From positions 1 through 47,259 of the forward strand of contig JBARPC010000022.1 of the NCBI GenBank assembly GCA_049642725.1: a DNA stretch of 47,259 bases, read 5' to 3'. The notes beneath the pieces are model-generated. The model worked only from the letters and a program-made list of their open reading frames with translations. It made no database searches and was not told the DNA's origin. This DNA comes from JAGLYZ01 sp049642725. Its GTDB lineage: Bacteria; Patescibacteriota; Minisyncoccia; Minisyncoccales; JAGMDC01. The position numbers were made by a program, and so were the translations under genes. Of the stretch, positions 15,582-24,119 are shown piece by piece; the first letter of the stretch is position 1; every line of letters begins with the position of its first letter.

Positions 15582-16871
15582 TTATTCTGTTGGTAGTCCA
15601 GGGGGCGCTTCGCCTCTTTTTGCCTCTACTCTGGAGATAGAAGGCGCAGCAGTGACTCCTGTTCCCGGAAAATGATACATAGAAGCTAATTCTTCAATAT
15701 TGAGAATAAAAGTACCGCCTTCAAAAGGAAAAAAGGGACTCAACCGTTCAATATAGTTCCTGAACATTCTTCTTTTCCGAACATAAACCCTTCTATTATC
15801 TAAAAACCAAAGCCAAACAGTATGAATCTTAGTAATGGTTTTGCTCATTGGTTTTAAAGCATTCAAATCAGCTGTGCCAAAAAGGTCAAAAAAACCCATT
15901 GGAATAGCTTTATTGGGAGAAAAAAAGACATCTCTTTTTCCTAATTGAAGAAACCTTATACAACATTTAAAAGCGTACTTGCTTATTTTATCTTCAATAG
16001 CAGATACTACTTTTTTCTCACCAGGAGTAAGCTCCATTTCCGGCAAAATAGCTTTCTCTTTTTTCTCTTCTTCTTTTGGCGGCTCACCGGTAACTAACAC
16101 ATCTATTGCCTCTTCAACTATTGGCTTTGAAATTGGCGGCTTAGGTCTGTTCACTAATTTATCTATTTCTTTCTTTCCTTTTTCTATAAAATATTTGCTC
16201 TCTAGAATATGAGAAACTGGAACAGCCCTAATTTGAACCCATAACTGTTCGCCTGGCTTAAATTTTGCCATCCCTTCTAAAAGATTAGACATAGGGTCTA
16301 TTCTTTTTTCTTCTTTTGCTACTTCCGGTCTTTCTTCAAAAAATTTAGAATATGTCTTAATGGGATAAACATCATCTTTCAGCTCTTCATAATCACAGCC
16401 CCATATCTCCCAATCAGAATTAGGAATATCTTTTGGGACATATTTTGTATAATCATCAACTTCTATAATTTCCAAGTCAGGATACTGGGAATAAAGCACT
16501 GATTCCACTAAATTACGAGCATTCTCTGGAATGCGAATAAAAAAATGGGGCTCACCCCCAAAGCAAGCGATTTCCAAAGAAAAACCTAATTGCGCTTTTC
16601 CTTCAAACCATTTTTCTCTATAATTGGGCGGGTCGTAAAAATGCCATAAGCCATTAAAGACAGTTTCCATTGCTTTAATAGGCCTTAAAACCTCTTTGGG
16701 CGGTTTTATTTCCAATAAAACGCATCTTATTTTATCAAACCAAACCTGATTTCTCCACCAAAGGTAAATAAATAAAAAGGGCTTGATTAAAATAAACGGC
16801 AGAATAATCCACCACCAAGTTCTTAAAAAGTTCCAAATAGTATTAGAAATTAGAAAAATTTGTTCTTCCAT
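15582..16871 (-). CDS. Membrane-anchored partner of the TraG-like ATPase
   Basis: 429 aa, function unknown. A hydrophobic N terminus (about 14-40, rich in Trp and Ile) gives one or two membrane passes; the rest is a large soluble domain with segments such as GEPHFFIRIPENARN and KPGEQLWVQIRAVP, then a charged linker near residues 255-290. The gene ends 14 bp before the ATPase start. Its soluble domain resembles the conserved CPR partner of this ATPase, likely recruiting or regulating it at the membrane. No catalytic motif was seen. Confidence 0.6.
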   Translation of the reverse strand: MEEQIFLISNTIWNFLRTWWWIILPFILIKPFLFIYLWWRNQVWFDKIRCVLLEIKPPKEVLRPIKAMETVFNGLWHFYDPPNYREKWFEGKAQLGFSLEIACFGGEPHFFIRIPENARNLVESVLYSQYPDLEIIEVDDYTKYVPKDIPNSDWEIWGCDYEELKDDVYPIKTYSKFFEERPEVAKEEKRIDPMSNLLEGMAKFKPGEQLWVQIRAVPVSHILESKYFIEKGKKEIDKLVNRPKPPISKPIVEEAIDVLVTGEPPKEEEKKEKAILPEMELTPGEKKVVSAIEDKISKYAFKCCIRFLQLGKRDVFFSPNKAIPMGFFDLFGTADLNALKPMSKTITKIHTVWLWFLDNRRVYVRKRRMFRNYIERLSPFFPFEGGTFILNIEELASMYHFPGTGVTAAPSISRVEAKRGEAPPGLPTE

Positions 16872-16874
16872 TTG

Positions 16875-17849
16875 TTATGCTTCTTTGATGGTATATTTTC
16901 CTTGAGCGCTTCTGAAAAAATATTCTTTATTCTGAAGATTCAAAAGAATAGTGTTTTTCTGAACAAAACGTTGAGATAAAACCTGCTTAACGATTGCTTT
17001 TGAAGATAATGGTTCTTGAGATTCTTTTAAAACATTTTTAATCACATCTTTGACTACTCCCGGAGTGTATCCCCAGTCCCTTAAGGCATAAAGTCCCCTG
17101 CCTACTAAAACAAATCTTTGGTCTTTAATTAATTCATTATGAACGGTCTTAACCAGGCATGGTTTCTTTTCCTGCTCTTGAGCTTCAATAAACTCTGCTA
17201 CTTTAGTAAAGTGCAATGGCTTGTTTTCTCTCTTCATCACTAAAAATGCTTTATCTTTTATGCCTTTGGGATTAATTTCCGGCCAATCAAAAAAACCGTA
17301 TAAACCCTCTGGTCCTTTTAGGATTTGCTTTGATAACTCAATATAATTAACCAAACTAATATCTTTTAAAGACAATGGCTGCCTTTTCTTTTTAAGTTCA
17401 TCAGTAAAGTTATTTATGGTCTTTTGGGCTGAACTTAAAGAATTTTTATCTATAGTCCAAAAAGCATGAAACAAATTTGTCTCAGAAAATCTTTCAAACT
17501 GTTTTCCCAAGGTTAATAAAAATAAAACTTGGGGTTTAAAATTTTTTCCTCCAAGTTTTTCCAAAAGTAGATCTTCTCTTTTTAATCCGCCAAAATTCTT
17601 TAATTCTTGTATAAAAACCTGAAAAGGTTTTTGAGCTATCTGAGCCGCTTTTACCTTGGCTTTTTTAAAACCGTCTTCTTCTATCTGGCGCACTCTTTCC
17701 CGGGTAATATTATAACTCTTGCCAATTGATTCCAAAGTTTCTTTTTTGTCTGCGCTAAATCCAAAACGTCGGCTTATAATATTTTTTGTCCTTTCCTGCG
17801 GCAAGCATTTAAGAATATCATTACAAATTTTTTGATAATTAACAAACAT
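16875..17849 (-). CDS. Sigma-70 region 4 / HARE-HTH domain protein
   Basis: 324 aa. Residues about 35-58 (ETLESIGKSYNITRERVRQIE) form a sigma region 4 helix-turn-helix that normally binds -35 elements. Near residues 210-265 a winged-helix HARE-like domain is indicated by PLHFTKVAEFI and VLVGRGLYALRDWGY, as in RNA polymerase delta-type proteins. It lacks sigma region 2, so it is not a full sigma factor; it may modulate RNA polymerase or transcription start choice. It starts upstream of the membrane/TraG pair with a 3-bp junction, suggesting one operon. Confidence 0.8.
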   Translation of the reverse strand: MFVNYQKICNDILKCLPQERTKNIISRRFGFSADKKETLESIGKSYNITRERVRQIEEDGFKKAKVKAAQIAQKPFQVFIQELKNFGGLKREDLLLEKLGGKNFKPQVLFLLTLGKQFERFSETNLFHAFWTIDKNSLSSAQKTINNFTDELKKKRQPLSLKDISLVNYIELSKQILKGPEGLYGFFDWPEINPKGIKDKAFLVMKRENKPLHFTKVAEFIEAQEQEKKPCLVKTVHNELIKDQRFVLVGRGLYALRDWGYTPGVVKDVIKNVLKESQEPLSSKAIVKQVLSQRFVQKNTILLNLQNKEYFFRSAQGKYTIKEA

Positions 17850-17895
17850 ATTAAGTTTTTATATCACAATGTATAAGGTATGTCAATGTTGAAAA

Positions 17896-18810
17896 CTAAA
17901 TTTTCTGCCTCCGTTTAAGCCACCAAACAAGAACTGGACTGGCTAAAAACAAAGAAGAATAAGTTCCGGCTGTAATACCGAGCATTAAAGCCAAAGCAAA
18001 ATACTTTAATGTCTCTCCGCCAAAAAAGAAAATGGCTGAAAGAACAAATAAAGTGGTTAATGAAGTGTTGATTGAACGAGTGAGTGTTTGATTAAGAGAA
18101 ACATCTACAACTTCATCAAACCCCCCGCCACCCCCCACCAAATCCTGGTGAGGGGTACGGTGGAGGGAAAGATTTTCTCTTATTCTGTCAAAAACAACAA
18201 CTGTGTTATTAATGGAATATCCTAAAACAGTAAGTAAGGCAACAATAATAGGAATAGAAATCTCTACCCCATAAAATTCTCCCAAGACGGCAAAAACGCC
18301 TAAAGGTATTAAAACATCATGGCTTAAAGCAACTAAGGAAGCCAAGCCATACTGCCAGCTTTTTATCGGCCTCTGGACTCTTCTAAAGGCAAAAGCAATA
18401 TATAAAACAATAGCTAAAAGAGACAGGACAATAATAATCTTTGTTTTATCTTTTAATTCCTGGCCAATAATCGGCCCGATATTTTCATATCTTAATTGTT
18501 CTAATTCTCTGTTCTCTCTAAGTTTTTCAATAATAGTTTGATGCGTTTCTTCAGTGATATCTTTTGTTCTAATAATAACTCCCTTTTCTCCTGTTGGCTG
18601 GATTATTATGTTTCCTAAATCAAATTCTGAAAGCTGGTCCTGAATTTCCTGATTGCTCGGCCTTTCCTCAATATATTCTATTTCTAAAATACTTCCTCCG
18701 CTGAATTCAATGCTGGGCTTCAAGCCAAAAACTCCCAAGGCAATCAAACTGCTTAGAATTAAAATCCCGGAAAAAAGAAAATAAATTTTTGTGTGTTTAA
18801 TAAAATTCAT
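17896..18810 (-). CDS. secF: Protein translocase subunit SecF
   Basis: 304 aa from ATG 18810, four bases after the secD stop; an upstream in-frame start would overlap secD. With SecD it uses the proton motive force to complete export through SecYEG. Six membrane segments with FSGGSILEIEY, a periplasmic P4-like domain and VVFDRIREN are typical. Between IREN and the conserved SLNQTLTRSINTS motif there is an extra Gly-rich stretch (HRTPHQDLVGGGGGF) encoded by a C/G palindromic sequence at 18120-18170, which looks like an inserted repeat. Confidence 0.95.
   Translation of the reverse strand: MNFIKHTKIYFLFSGILILSSLIALGVFGLKPSIEFSGGSILEIEYIEERPSNQEIQDQLSEFDLGNIIIQPTGEKGVIIRTKDITEETHQTIIEKLRENRELEQLRYENIGPIIGQELKDKTKIIIVLSLLAIVLYIAFAFRRVQRPIKSWQYGLASLVALSHDVLIPLGVFAVLGEFYGVEISIPIIVALLTVLGYSINNTVVVFDRIRENLSLHRTPHQDLVGGGGGFDEVVDVSLNQTLTRSINTSLTTLFVLSAIFFFGGETLKYFALALMLGITAGTYSSLFLASPVLVWWLKRRQKI
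18118..18170. repeat. C/G-rich palindromic insertion inside secF
   Basis: Runs of C on the left (ccccccgccacccccc) face G-rich sequence on the right, with caccaaatcctggtg forming an exact small hairpin. It supplies the pentaglycine insertion of SecF and shares the CCCCCCACCA core with the palindromes at 10.3 and 47 kb. Confidence 0.55.
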
Positions 18811-18814
18811 AGCA

Positions 18815-20242
18815 CTATCTCCATAATCGTTGAAACTTTTCCCAACGGGTGCCTTCAAAGGATTGCAAAAAACTCTTGGTAATAAAAATGGCAGAAAACA
18901 TACTTAAAAAAATTCCTAAACTCAAAGTCAAAGCAAAGCCCTTTACAAAGCTTGTTCCAAAAGCAAACAAAATAACAGCCACAATCAGAGTAGTTAAATT
19001 TCCATCTTTAATAGAAGGCCAGGCCCTGTTAAATCCCTGGTCCACGCTCTGGGAAAAAGTTTTTCCCTCTCTTAATTCTTCTCTCATTCTGGAAAAAATT
19101 AAGATATTAGCATCTACAGCCATTCCAATAGATAAAATAAATCCGCCGATACCAGCCAATGTCAAAGTAACTGACATAATCTTAAATATACTTAAAAGCA
19201 AAACAACATAAATTATTAAAGCAATGGAAGATAAAATCCCGGGAACCCGGTAAAAGACTATTAAAAACAACAAAATAGCCAGAAAACCGTAAATTCCTGC
19301 CGTAAGGGACTTTTCTAAAGAGGCCTTTCCTAAAATTGGTCCAACTGTTTGCTGGGAAATTAATGTAATCGGAACTGGCAGAGCGCCAGCAGAAAGATTG
19401 CGAACAAGCTCTTTTGCCTCATCTAAAGTAAACTGACCAGTAATTTGGGCCTTTCCTCCAGAAATTTTTTCCTGAACAGTAGGACTGGAAATCATAATAC
19501 TGTCAATATAAATAGCTAATGGCTTGCCAATATTTTTTTCTGTTAATTCTTCAAAAAGCTTTGAACCCTCTTCGTCAAACTGAAGTAGAATCAAGGGCTC
19601 ATAAGCTGTTTGGCCAAAACCTAATTCTGATTTTTCAAGGTATTTCCCTGTTAAATCCGTGGGTTTAAAAGGTTCTTCAAAAGCCAATTCCCAATTTTCA
19701 ACGGTAGCTTGTATCTCTTCAAAGCTTTTACCTGCCTGAATTTCCTTGTTCACTTCTTCCCTCTTAGCCATAATCTCATCAATATTATCTTTCTGCTCCC
19801 TAAATTCCAAAAAAGGTGTTTGGCCAATCATCTCAATTGCTGTAGCCGGATCTTTTATGCCAGCCAATTCTACAATTAAACGATGATGGCCTGATGTCTT
19901 CTGAACCTGCACAAGCGGCTCTGTAATACCGAAAAGATTTATTCTTCTTTCAATAACATCCCTTAATCCCTGCAAAGAAGAAGTATAATCATCTTTTTCA
20001 AGATTAGACATATCTGCCTCATAGACCAAGTGAGTACCTCCTTGTAAATCCAGACCTAAGATAAAATCTTTTTCCGGCATCTGTGGGATATTAGTTAATT
20101 TCTCAATATATCTAATCTCATTTTTTTTAGCATTAATAATATCTGCTGTATTATTCCAGTATTTCGGTTCAACAAAATTTCCTGCCAAAAAAGCCAGGAT
20201 AAATATAAAAACAATAATAATGCGAACTCTCTTTTTAGACAT
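18815..20242 (-). CDS. secD: Protein translocase subunit SecD
   Basis: 475 aa. Domain order is an N-terminal membrane segment, the DLQGGTHLVYE motif, a periplasmic P1 domain with LGITEPLVQ and RLIVELAG, then five membrane segments including GMAVDANILIFSRMREE with the catalytic Asp. It is the partner of SecF four bases downstream. A -10 (TAATAT) ends exactly six bases before the ATG and a -35-like TTAGAT lies 17 bases further, so the secDF mRNA probably starts at the AUG. Confidence 0.96.
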   Translation of the reverse strand: MSKKRVRIIIVFIFILAFLAGNFVEPKYWNNTADIINAKKNEIRYIEKLTNIPQMPEKDFILGLDLQGGTHLVYEADMSNLEKDDYTSSLQGLRDVIERRINLFGITEPLVQVQKTSGHHRLIVELAGIKDPATAIEMIGQTPFLEFREQKDNIDEIMAKREEVNKEIQAGKSFEEIQATVENWELAFEEPFKPTDLTGKYLEKSELGFGQTAYEPLILLQFDEEGSKLFEELTEKNIGKPLAIYIDSIMISSPTVQEKISGGKAQITGQFTLDEAKELVRNLSAGALPVPITLISQQTVGPILGKASLEKSLTAGIYGFLAILLFLIVFYRVPGILSSIALIIYVVLLLSIFKIMSVTLTLAGIGGFILSIGMAVDANILIFSRMREELREGKTFSQSVDQGFNRAWPSIKDGNLTTLIVAVILFAFGTSFVKGFALTLSLGIFLSMFSAIFITKSFLQSFEGTRWEKFQRLWR

Positions 20243-20248
20243 ATTTAA

Positions 20249-20277
20249 ATATTATTTTATTGTATCTCTTAATCTAA
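20249..20277 (-). promoter_or_regulatory. secDF promoter, leaderless arrangement
   Basis: TTAGAT-17-TAATAT on the minus strand. The -10 is followed by six bases (TTAAAT) and then ATG, which would place the A of the start codon at +1. Confidence 0.6.
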
Positions 20278-20291
20278 AAATGTCAAATCTT

Positions 20292-20942
20292 TTAAAAACT
20301 GGTTAAGAGAGCGGAAACAATACCCACTAAGAAAATACCATCAAAGACGCCGGCACCGCCAATAGAAATAAAGCCCGGACTTAATTTTTGGACTTTTCTA
20401 ATATTCAAAATATCAGCACCGATTAAAGCGCCAAAGACACCTGAAACAAAAGCGCAGGGAGCGGCAAATCCTGGAGCTAAAATTAAGGCAAAAATAGCCG
20501 AAAAAACAGGCGGAACAAAAAAAGGCAAAGTTATTCCCCTGCCCGGAATAATCCGAGCCAAATAATAGCAAATAATGAGCATAAAAGCAGTGGCTGCTAA
20601 AACCGGCTCTAAAGGAATTTTAGATAAAAAGAAAATGCAGAGCAGGAAAGGAATTATTCCTCCGCCTAAATTAACGGCTATTCCTTGTTCTATCAGCTTT
20701 GGCTTATGAAAAAAACTGAAAAATCTATATTCTTTAACTTTTATTAATTTCTTTCTAGTTAAAGGAATATTTACTACTGAACCGAATAAAATTAAAAGAA
20801 GCAGCAAAAAAGTTGCTTCTGGCGAAATGCCTAATTTCCCAAAACCAATAGTAATAATATGAAAAAAACCCAGTATAAACAAAATTGGCAAAAAGAGAAT
20901 AGCCAGAATTAAGGCTAGACATCCTGTTGGAAATAGAAACAT
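20292..20942 (-). CDS. DUF1614-like membrane protein
   Basis: About 216 aa from ATG 20942; the upstream TTG at 20987 is less likely. Seven or so hydrophobic segments, with NLGGGIIPF in the middle and ISIGGAGVFDGIF near the end, which match the uncharacterised DUF1614 membrane family as I know it. Function unknown. A TAGAAT -10-like hexamer lies seven bases before the ATG. It ends about 50 bp from the secD start and is on the same strand. Confidence 0.65.
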   Translation of the reverse strand: MFLFPTGCLALILAILFLPILFILGFFHIITIGFGKLGISPEATFLLLLLILFGSVVNIPLTRKKLIKVKEYRFFSFFHKPKLIEQGIAVNLGGGIIPFLLCIFFLSKIPLEPVLAATAFMLIICYYLARIIPGRGITLPFFVPPVFSAIFALILAPGFAAPCAFVSGVFGALIGADILNIRKVQKLSPGFISIGGAGVFDGIFLVGIVSALLTSF

Positions 20943-21014
20943 ATATTTTATTCTACCAAAAAACAGCTTCCAGCGAAAGGCGGTCAATCAAAAAAATAAA
21001 ACTGGATTATGTCG

Positions 21015-21060
21015 ATAACAAAACAAAACGATCGTTCTGTTTTATTACGCTTGTTGTCCT
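21015..21060 (+). repeat. Direct repeat copy 1, palindromic core AACGATCGTT
   Basis: Nearly identical to 21896-21937 and in the same orientation: two substitutions and one three-base indel. The centre is a palindrome (AAAACGATCGTTCTGTTTT) with T-rich flanks that could terminate transcription on the minus strand downstream of the 21117-21419 gene. Confidence 0.75.
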
Positions 21061-21116
21061 TTTCTTATATTGTGGAAATAAAAAAGAGAGAAGTAAATAT
21101 AATACTTCTCATTTTT

Positions 21117-21419
21117 TTATTTATTTAAGGGACAATCATCTACGTTTTCCACTCCTAAACTGCAAATTATTAAGGAATGTTTTTTTCCAGGTAATTCAGG
21201 ATGAAATCCTAGGATCTTTATCTTCATGTAATCTGTACAGGTAGTATTACCTACTGGACATATTGTACAACTTCCTAGAAGATGAAATATCGTCTCCAAC
21301 TTTTGCCCCTCTTTTAAATTAATAAGAGCTTCCTCCACTGGATTATAAGTAGATTCGCCTTTGTCCCATTTATCCCATGTTTTCTTTGAATCCTTTCCTA
21401 CAACATCCCCAGTCGCCAT
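21117..21419 (-). CDS. Small Cys-containing protein of unknown function, 100 aa
   Basis: I do not recognise this family. Five Cys residues lie in the second half (SCTICPVGNTTC, then IIC and DDC), a spacing that could bind a metal or iron-sulfur cluster. There is no signal peptide or membrane segment. The start is well supported: AGGAG eight bases before ATG, and a TTGATT-17-TATACT promoter just upstream. It sits alone between two near-identical palindromic direct repeats (21015-21060 and 21896-21937). Confidence 0.7.
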   Translation of the reverse strand: MATGDVVGKDSKKTWDKWDKGESTYNPVEEALINLKEGQKLETIFHLLGSCTICPVGNTTCTDYMKIKILGFHPELPGKKHSLIICSLGVENVDDCPLNK

Positions 21420-21448
21420 ATTCTTTACTCCTATTTACTATACTAAAA

Positions 21449-21477
21449 AGTATATCAAAATTTCATAAAAAAATCAA
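21449..21477 (-). promoter_or_regulatory. Promoter of the small Cys-containing protein gene
   Basis: TTGATT-17-TATACT on the minus strand, with AGGAG close to the ATG downstream. This gene has a real 5' leader, unlike the leaderless ones. Confidence 0.7.
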
Positions 21478-21523
21478 GTCCGCGCTACGCTCACTCGGGC
21501 AGTGAAATTGATTAAAAACTTCT

Positions 21524-21637
21524 TTAATCAAAAAATATTGGGCCAGCAACCATCATAGTTAACATAGCTACTGCCAATACAGAAGCGCAAATAAAAAATA
21601 CTGCTCCAGCTATATAAAAAAGATTTTTAGAATCCAT
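21524..21637 (-). CDS. Small single-pass membrane protein, 37 aa
   Basis: Starts MDSKNLFYIAG and is hydrophobic through to VAGPIFFD. No ribosome binding site is evident and no family is recognised. It lies upstream of the Cys-containing protein gene on the same strand. The rest of 21638-22060 shows no gene to me; it is AT-rich. Confidence 0.35.
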   Translation of the reverse strand: MDSKNLFYIAGAVFFICASVLAVAMLTMMVAGPIFFD

Positions 21638-21895
21638 AAAATTATTTTTATTTTTAATTAATCCCTCGACCTTTCACTTGGCTTAATTAGAATTGAATTA
21701 TATAGAAACCTTTTTTCTCAAGCTCTTTTTTCTGAACTAAAATCATTGAGATTAAATTTTAAAAAAAATTTTACTTTTCTTCTAATTTTCTTATTTCTTC
21801 TTTTAGAATAGCTCTAATCTTGTAAAAATTCAATGATTTGTCACTTCGCGAAAGCTAAAATTTATCCCCAAGTGTAATTTATAATAAATTAATCT

Positions 21896-21937
21896 ATAAC
21901 AAAACAGAACGATCGTTCTGTTTTGTTACGCTTGTCC
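21896..21937 (+). repeat. Direct repeat copy 2, palindromic core AACGATCGTT
   Basis: Second copy of the 21015-21060 repeat; here the palindrome AAAACAGAACGATCGTTCTG plus TTTT is perfect. The two copies bound about 880 bp holding two small genes. Confidence 0.75.
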
Positions 21938-22067
21938 TTGTTTAGAAAAATTCAAGCGAGAATAAAAAAAGGGATGCAAATATCTACAGCACCCTAATTA
22001 TTTTTTCTATTTTTGTCAAAGTACAACCTCCTTATTTAAGGGATAATCGTTTTAAAAACTCTGTCAA

Positions 22068-22099
22068 CCCCCACACCTAATCTGAATTAGGTGTGGGGG
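22068..22099. repeat. Perfect 13-bp palindrome CCCCCACACCTAA
   Basis: Arms cccccacacctaa and ttaggtgtggggg with a six-base loop. The same arms appear near the RNase P RNA (10220-10286). Confidence 0.8.
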
Positions 22100-22108
22100 T
22101 CAAGATAC

Positions 22109-22134
22109 TAAAACACCCAGCCTTACAGGGCTGG
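22109..22134 (-). terminator. Intrinsic terminator of the pilin gene
   Basis: On the minus strand CCAGCC-CTGTAA-GGCTGG is followed by GTGTTTTAGTA. It lies about 35 bases after the pilin stop and probably ends the che-pil transcripts. Confidence 0.7.
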
Positions 22135-22169
22135 ACGGGGTTTACAGATCAAAGTGTTACGTTTAAACA

Positions 22170-22643
22170 TTATCTTGTAACACTAATTGTAACGCTTAAT
22201 TCAGCATCCGGAGAACAGACAGTAATTCGGCCATTAGTGCTTTTGGCTATATGATAACCGGCTCCATTTGTGGTAGCGCCGCTTGGATCATAAGGTATTG
22301 AAACCACATATATCTCATTAGCGGTCAGTACTGAAAGATCAACAAGATCAGTGCAGTCAGCGGCGTCTGTCTTACATATTTCATTTGTCGCGACGCCGGC
22401 GCAATCGGCTGATGTAGGAATGCTCGCGGGAAGAGTTCCAGTATTATCAACCGCGTATTGATGCGCTGCGTTCAAAATCGTATTAACATTACTCAAACGT
22501 TGTGAATTTCTGCCTTGAGCAAATTGTCTTGCTGGATTAACGGCAACAATAACCACTGCCGCTAAAATGGCAATAAGACCAATCACCAGCAGAATTTCAA
22601 TCAGGGTAAATCCTTTTTGTTTTTTAGCTAATTGTTTTGACAT
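22170..22643 (-). CDS. Type IV pilin-like major prepilin
   Basis: 157 aa. A short basic leader ends KKQKG, followed by FTLIEILLVIGLIAILAAVV, the class III signal cut by prepilin peptidase between G and F with Glu at +5. The globular part has four Cys that could form disulfides. It is the last gene of the che-pil block but also has its own extended -10 (TGCTATAAT) and AAGG ribosome site, which fits a highly expressed pilus subunit. Confidence 0.88.
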   Translation of the reverse strand: MSKQLAKKQKGFTLIEILLVIGLIAILAAVVIVAVNPARQFAQGRNSQRLSNVNTILNAAHQYAVDNTGTLPASIPTSADCAGVATNEICKTDAADCTDLVDLSVLTANEIYVVSIPYDPSGATTNGAGYHIAKSTNGRITVCSPDAELSVTISVTR

Positions 22644-22656
22644 AAACCTTTTATTT

Positions 22657-22665
22657 ATTATAGCA
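22657..22665 (-). promoter_or_regulatory. Extended -10 promoter of the pilin gene
   Basis: TGCTATAAT on the minus strand in the 25-bp pilM-pilin gap, about 13 bases before the pilin ATG with AAAGG between them. No good -35 was seen. Confidence 0.55.
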
Positions 22666-22668
22666 CAA

Positions 22669-24114
22669 TTATTTTTTTATTGCATATTGAGAAATAACCC
22701 AACCTTGAGTTTCCTCATCCCTGCCCGCTGTATTGGCGGGTATCTTTATTTTATACCAACTATCTTTCTCTTCTAAGAATGGATAGGCTTCTCCTGGATA
22801 TACTCTGGTTATTTTAGGGTAGTTTACACCTGGACCTTCCCGCACATTTAACCAACCAGTTGGAGTGTCCTGTATTAATATTTCAGCTGTCTCTTCTATT
22901 ATATCACTTTTTTCTTCTTCTGGTAATTGTTCTTCTGTTGATATGATAGTGGGTGTCTCATCTTCAGGAGCTTCGACCTTTACCTCGGAAGAGGTCTGTT
23001 CCCTTTTGAGACTTTCTCCTGAAATAAAAGATTTATAAATATATTGATAGACAACAAATCCTAAAATAACAAAAGCAATAATTATAAATGATATGACAAA
23101 TACACGTCTCTTTCTAATGCTAACCACTTTTTTTGTGCTCGGCGTTTGCTGTAATAAATTTATTCCTGCGGAGACTCTGCCAACACCGCGTAAAGCTAAC
23201 CCGATAACATTAGCAAAAAGAATTGGAGAATATTTTTTTGTTGATAGTTTGTCATTCTTAATCTGCGCAAGCGGATCACCAACTCTCACCTTTCTTTCAA
23301 GGTTGATTGCTAAATACTCATCAATCTTAGGTATAAGAGATGAACCGCCAGCTAAAATAATCTCTCCAATTTTCTTATTCGTCTTGTTTTCATAATATCT
23401 AATTGCCTCTTTTGTTTCCTTAATTATTTTCTGAAAACTGGCTTGTAAAACAGATAAAACTTTATTGTCAGCTTTTTTATCATCAAAACCAAATGTCCTT
23501 TTCAATTTTTCTGCTTCTTCTTCTTTCACATTAAGTTTATCTGTAATTGCTTTTGTAAAATGATTACCCGCAATTGGCATAGTAATTGAATTTTTTAAAA
23601 CGTTATCCTCGCTAAAAATACTTAAATTCGTAGTTCTGGCTCCAATATCTATTATCATTGAAACTCCATCTTTTGTTTCAGTTTTTTTGGATATCAGCGC
23701 CCGCCCCAAACTTATTGATTCAATATCAACAACAACTGGCTCAATGCCTGCTAATTTAACAACCTCAATATATTGATTAACAATCTCTTTTGGCGCAGCT
23801 ATTTGCAGATTACCTATCTTATCTGTATAAACCTCTTCTATCTGCCAAGGAATAATCTTAAAATCGCCAATGAATGTTTTGGATTCAGGCAGGCTTAAAA
23901 TTGCTTTCTTCGCTTTTATGTCTTTTAATATCTCCTTTAGTTTTTCAGCGAGTTTCTCTTTTTTGATAATATTGCCATCCTGCACAATACCCTCTTCTAA
24001 AATGGCTCTGGCATATGCCAAAACTTCCCTGTTTTTATTTAATTGAAGGACTTCAATAGAATAGTCGCTTATGTCTATTCCGATTATTGGCTGTTTTCTT
24101 AAAAAATTGAACAT
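22669..24114 (-). CDS. pilM: PilM-like pilus assembly ATPase with membrane anchor and SH3-like tail
   Basis: 481 aa, longer than the usual PilM (about 350). Residues 1-330 are the actin-like fold: IIGIDISDYSIEVLQL, IDIGARTTNLSIF and LAGGSSLIPKIDEYL. PilM is normally cytosolic and binds PilN. Here a membrane segment follows (about 345-365), then an acidic linker and an SH3b-type domain (about 415-481; WLNVREGPGVNYP, then WYKIKI and GWVISQYA) that would lie outside the membrane and could bind peptidoglycan. No separate PilN/PilO gene was seen, so this fusion may replace that part of the alignment complex (inference). Confidence 0.85.
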   Translation of the reverse strand: MFNFLRKQPIIGIDISDYSIEVLQLNKNREVLAYARAILEEGIVQDGNIIKKEKLAEKLKEILKDIKAKKAILSLPESKTFIGDFKIIPWQIEEVYTDKIGNLQIAAPKEIVNQYIEVVKLAGIEPVVVDIESISLGRALISKKTETKDGVSMIIDIGARTTNLSIFSEDNVLKNSITMPIAGNHFTKAITDKLNVKEEEAEKLKRTFGFDDKKADNKVLSVLQASFQKIIKETKEAIRYYENKTNKKIGEIILAGGSSLIPKIDEYLAINLERKVRVGDPLAQIKNDKLSTKKYSPILFANVIGLALRGVGRVSAGINLLQQTPSTKKVVSIRKRRVFVISFIIIAFVILGFVVYQYIYKSFISGESLKREQTSSEVKVEAPEDETPTIISTEEQLPEEEKSDIIEETAEILIQDTPTGWLNVREGPGVNYPKITRVYPGEAYPFLEEKDSWYKIKIPANTAGRDEETQGWVISQYAIKK

Positions 24115-24119
24115 AGGAA

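Noticed and set aside
21015..21937. Integron attC sites flanking a gene cassette
   Set aside because: The repeats are near-perfect palindromes without the paired GTTRRRY/RYYYAAC ends, and no integrase was seen.
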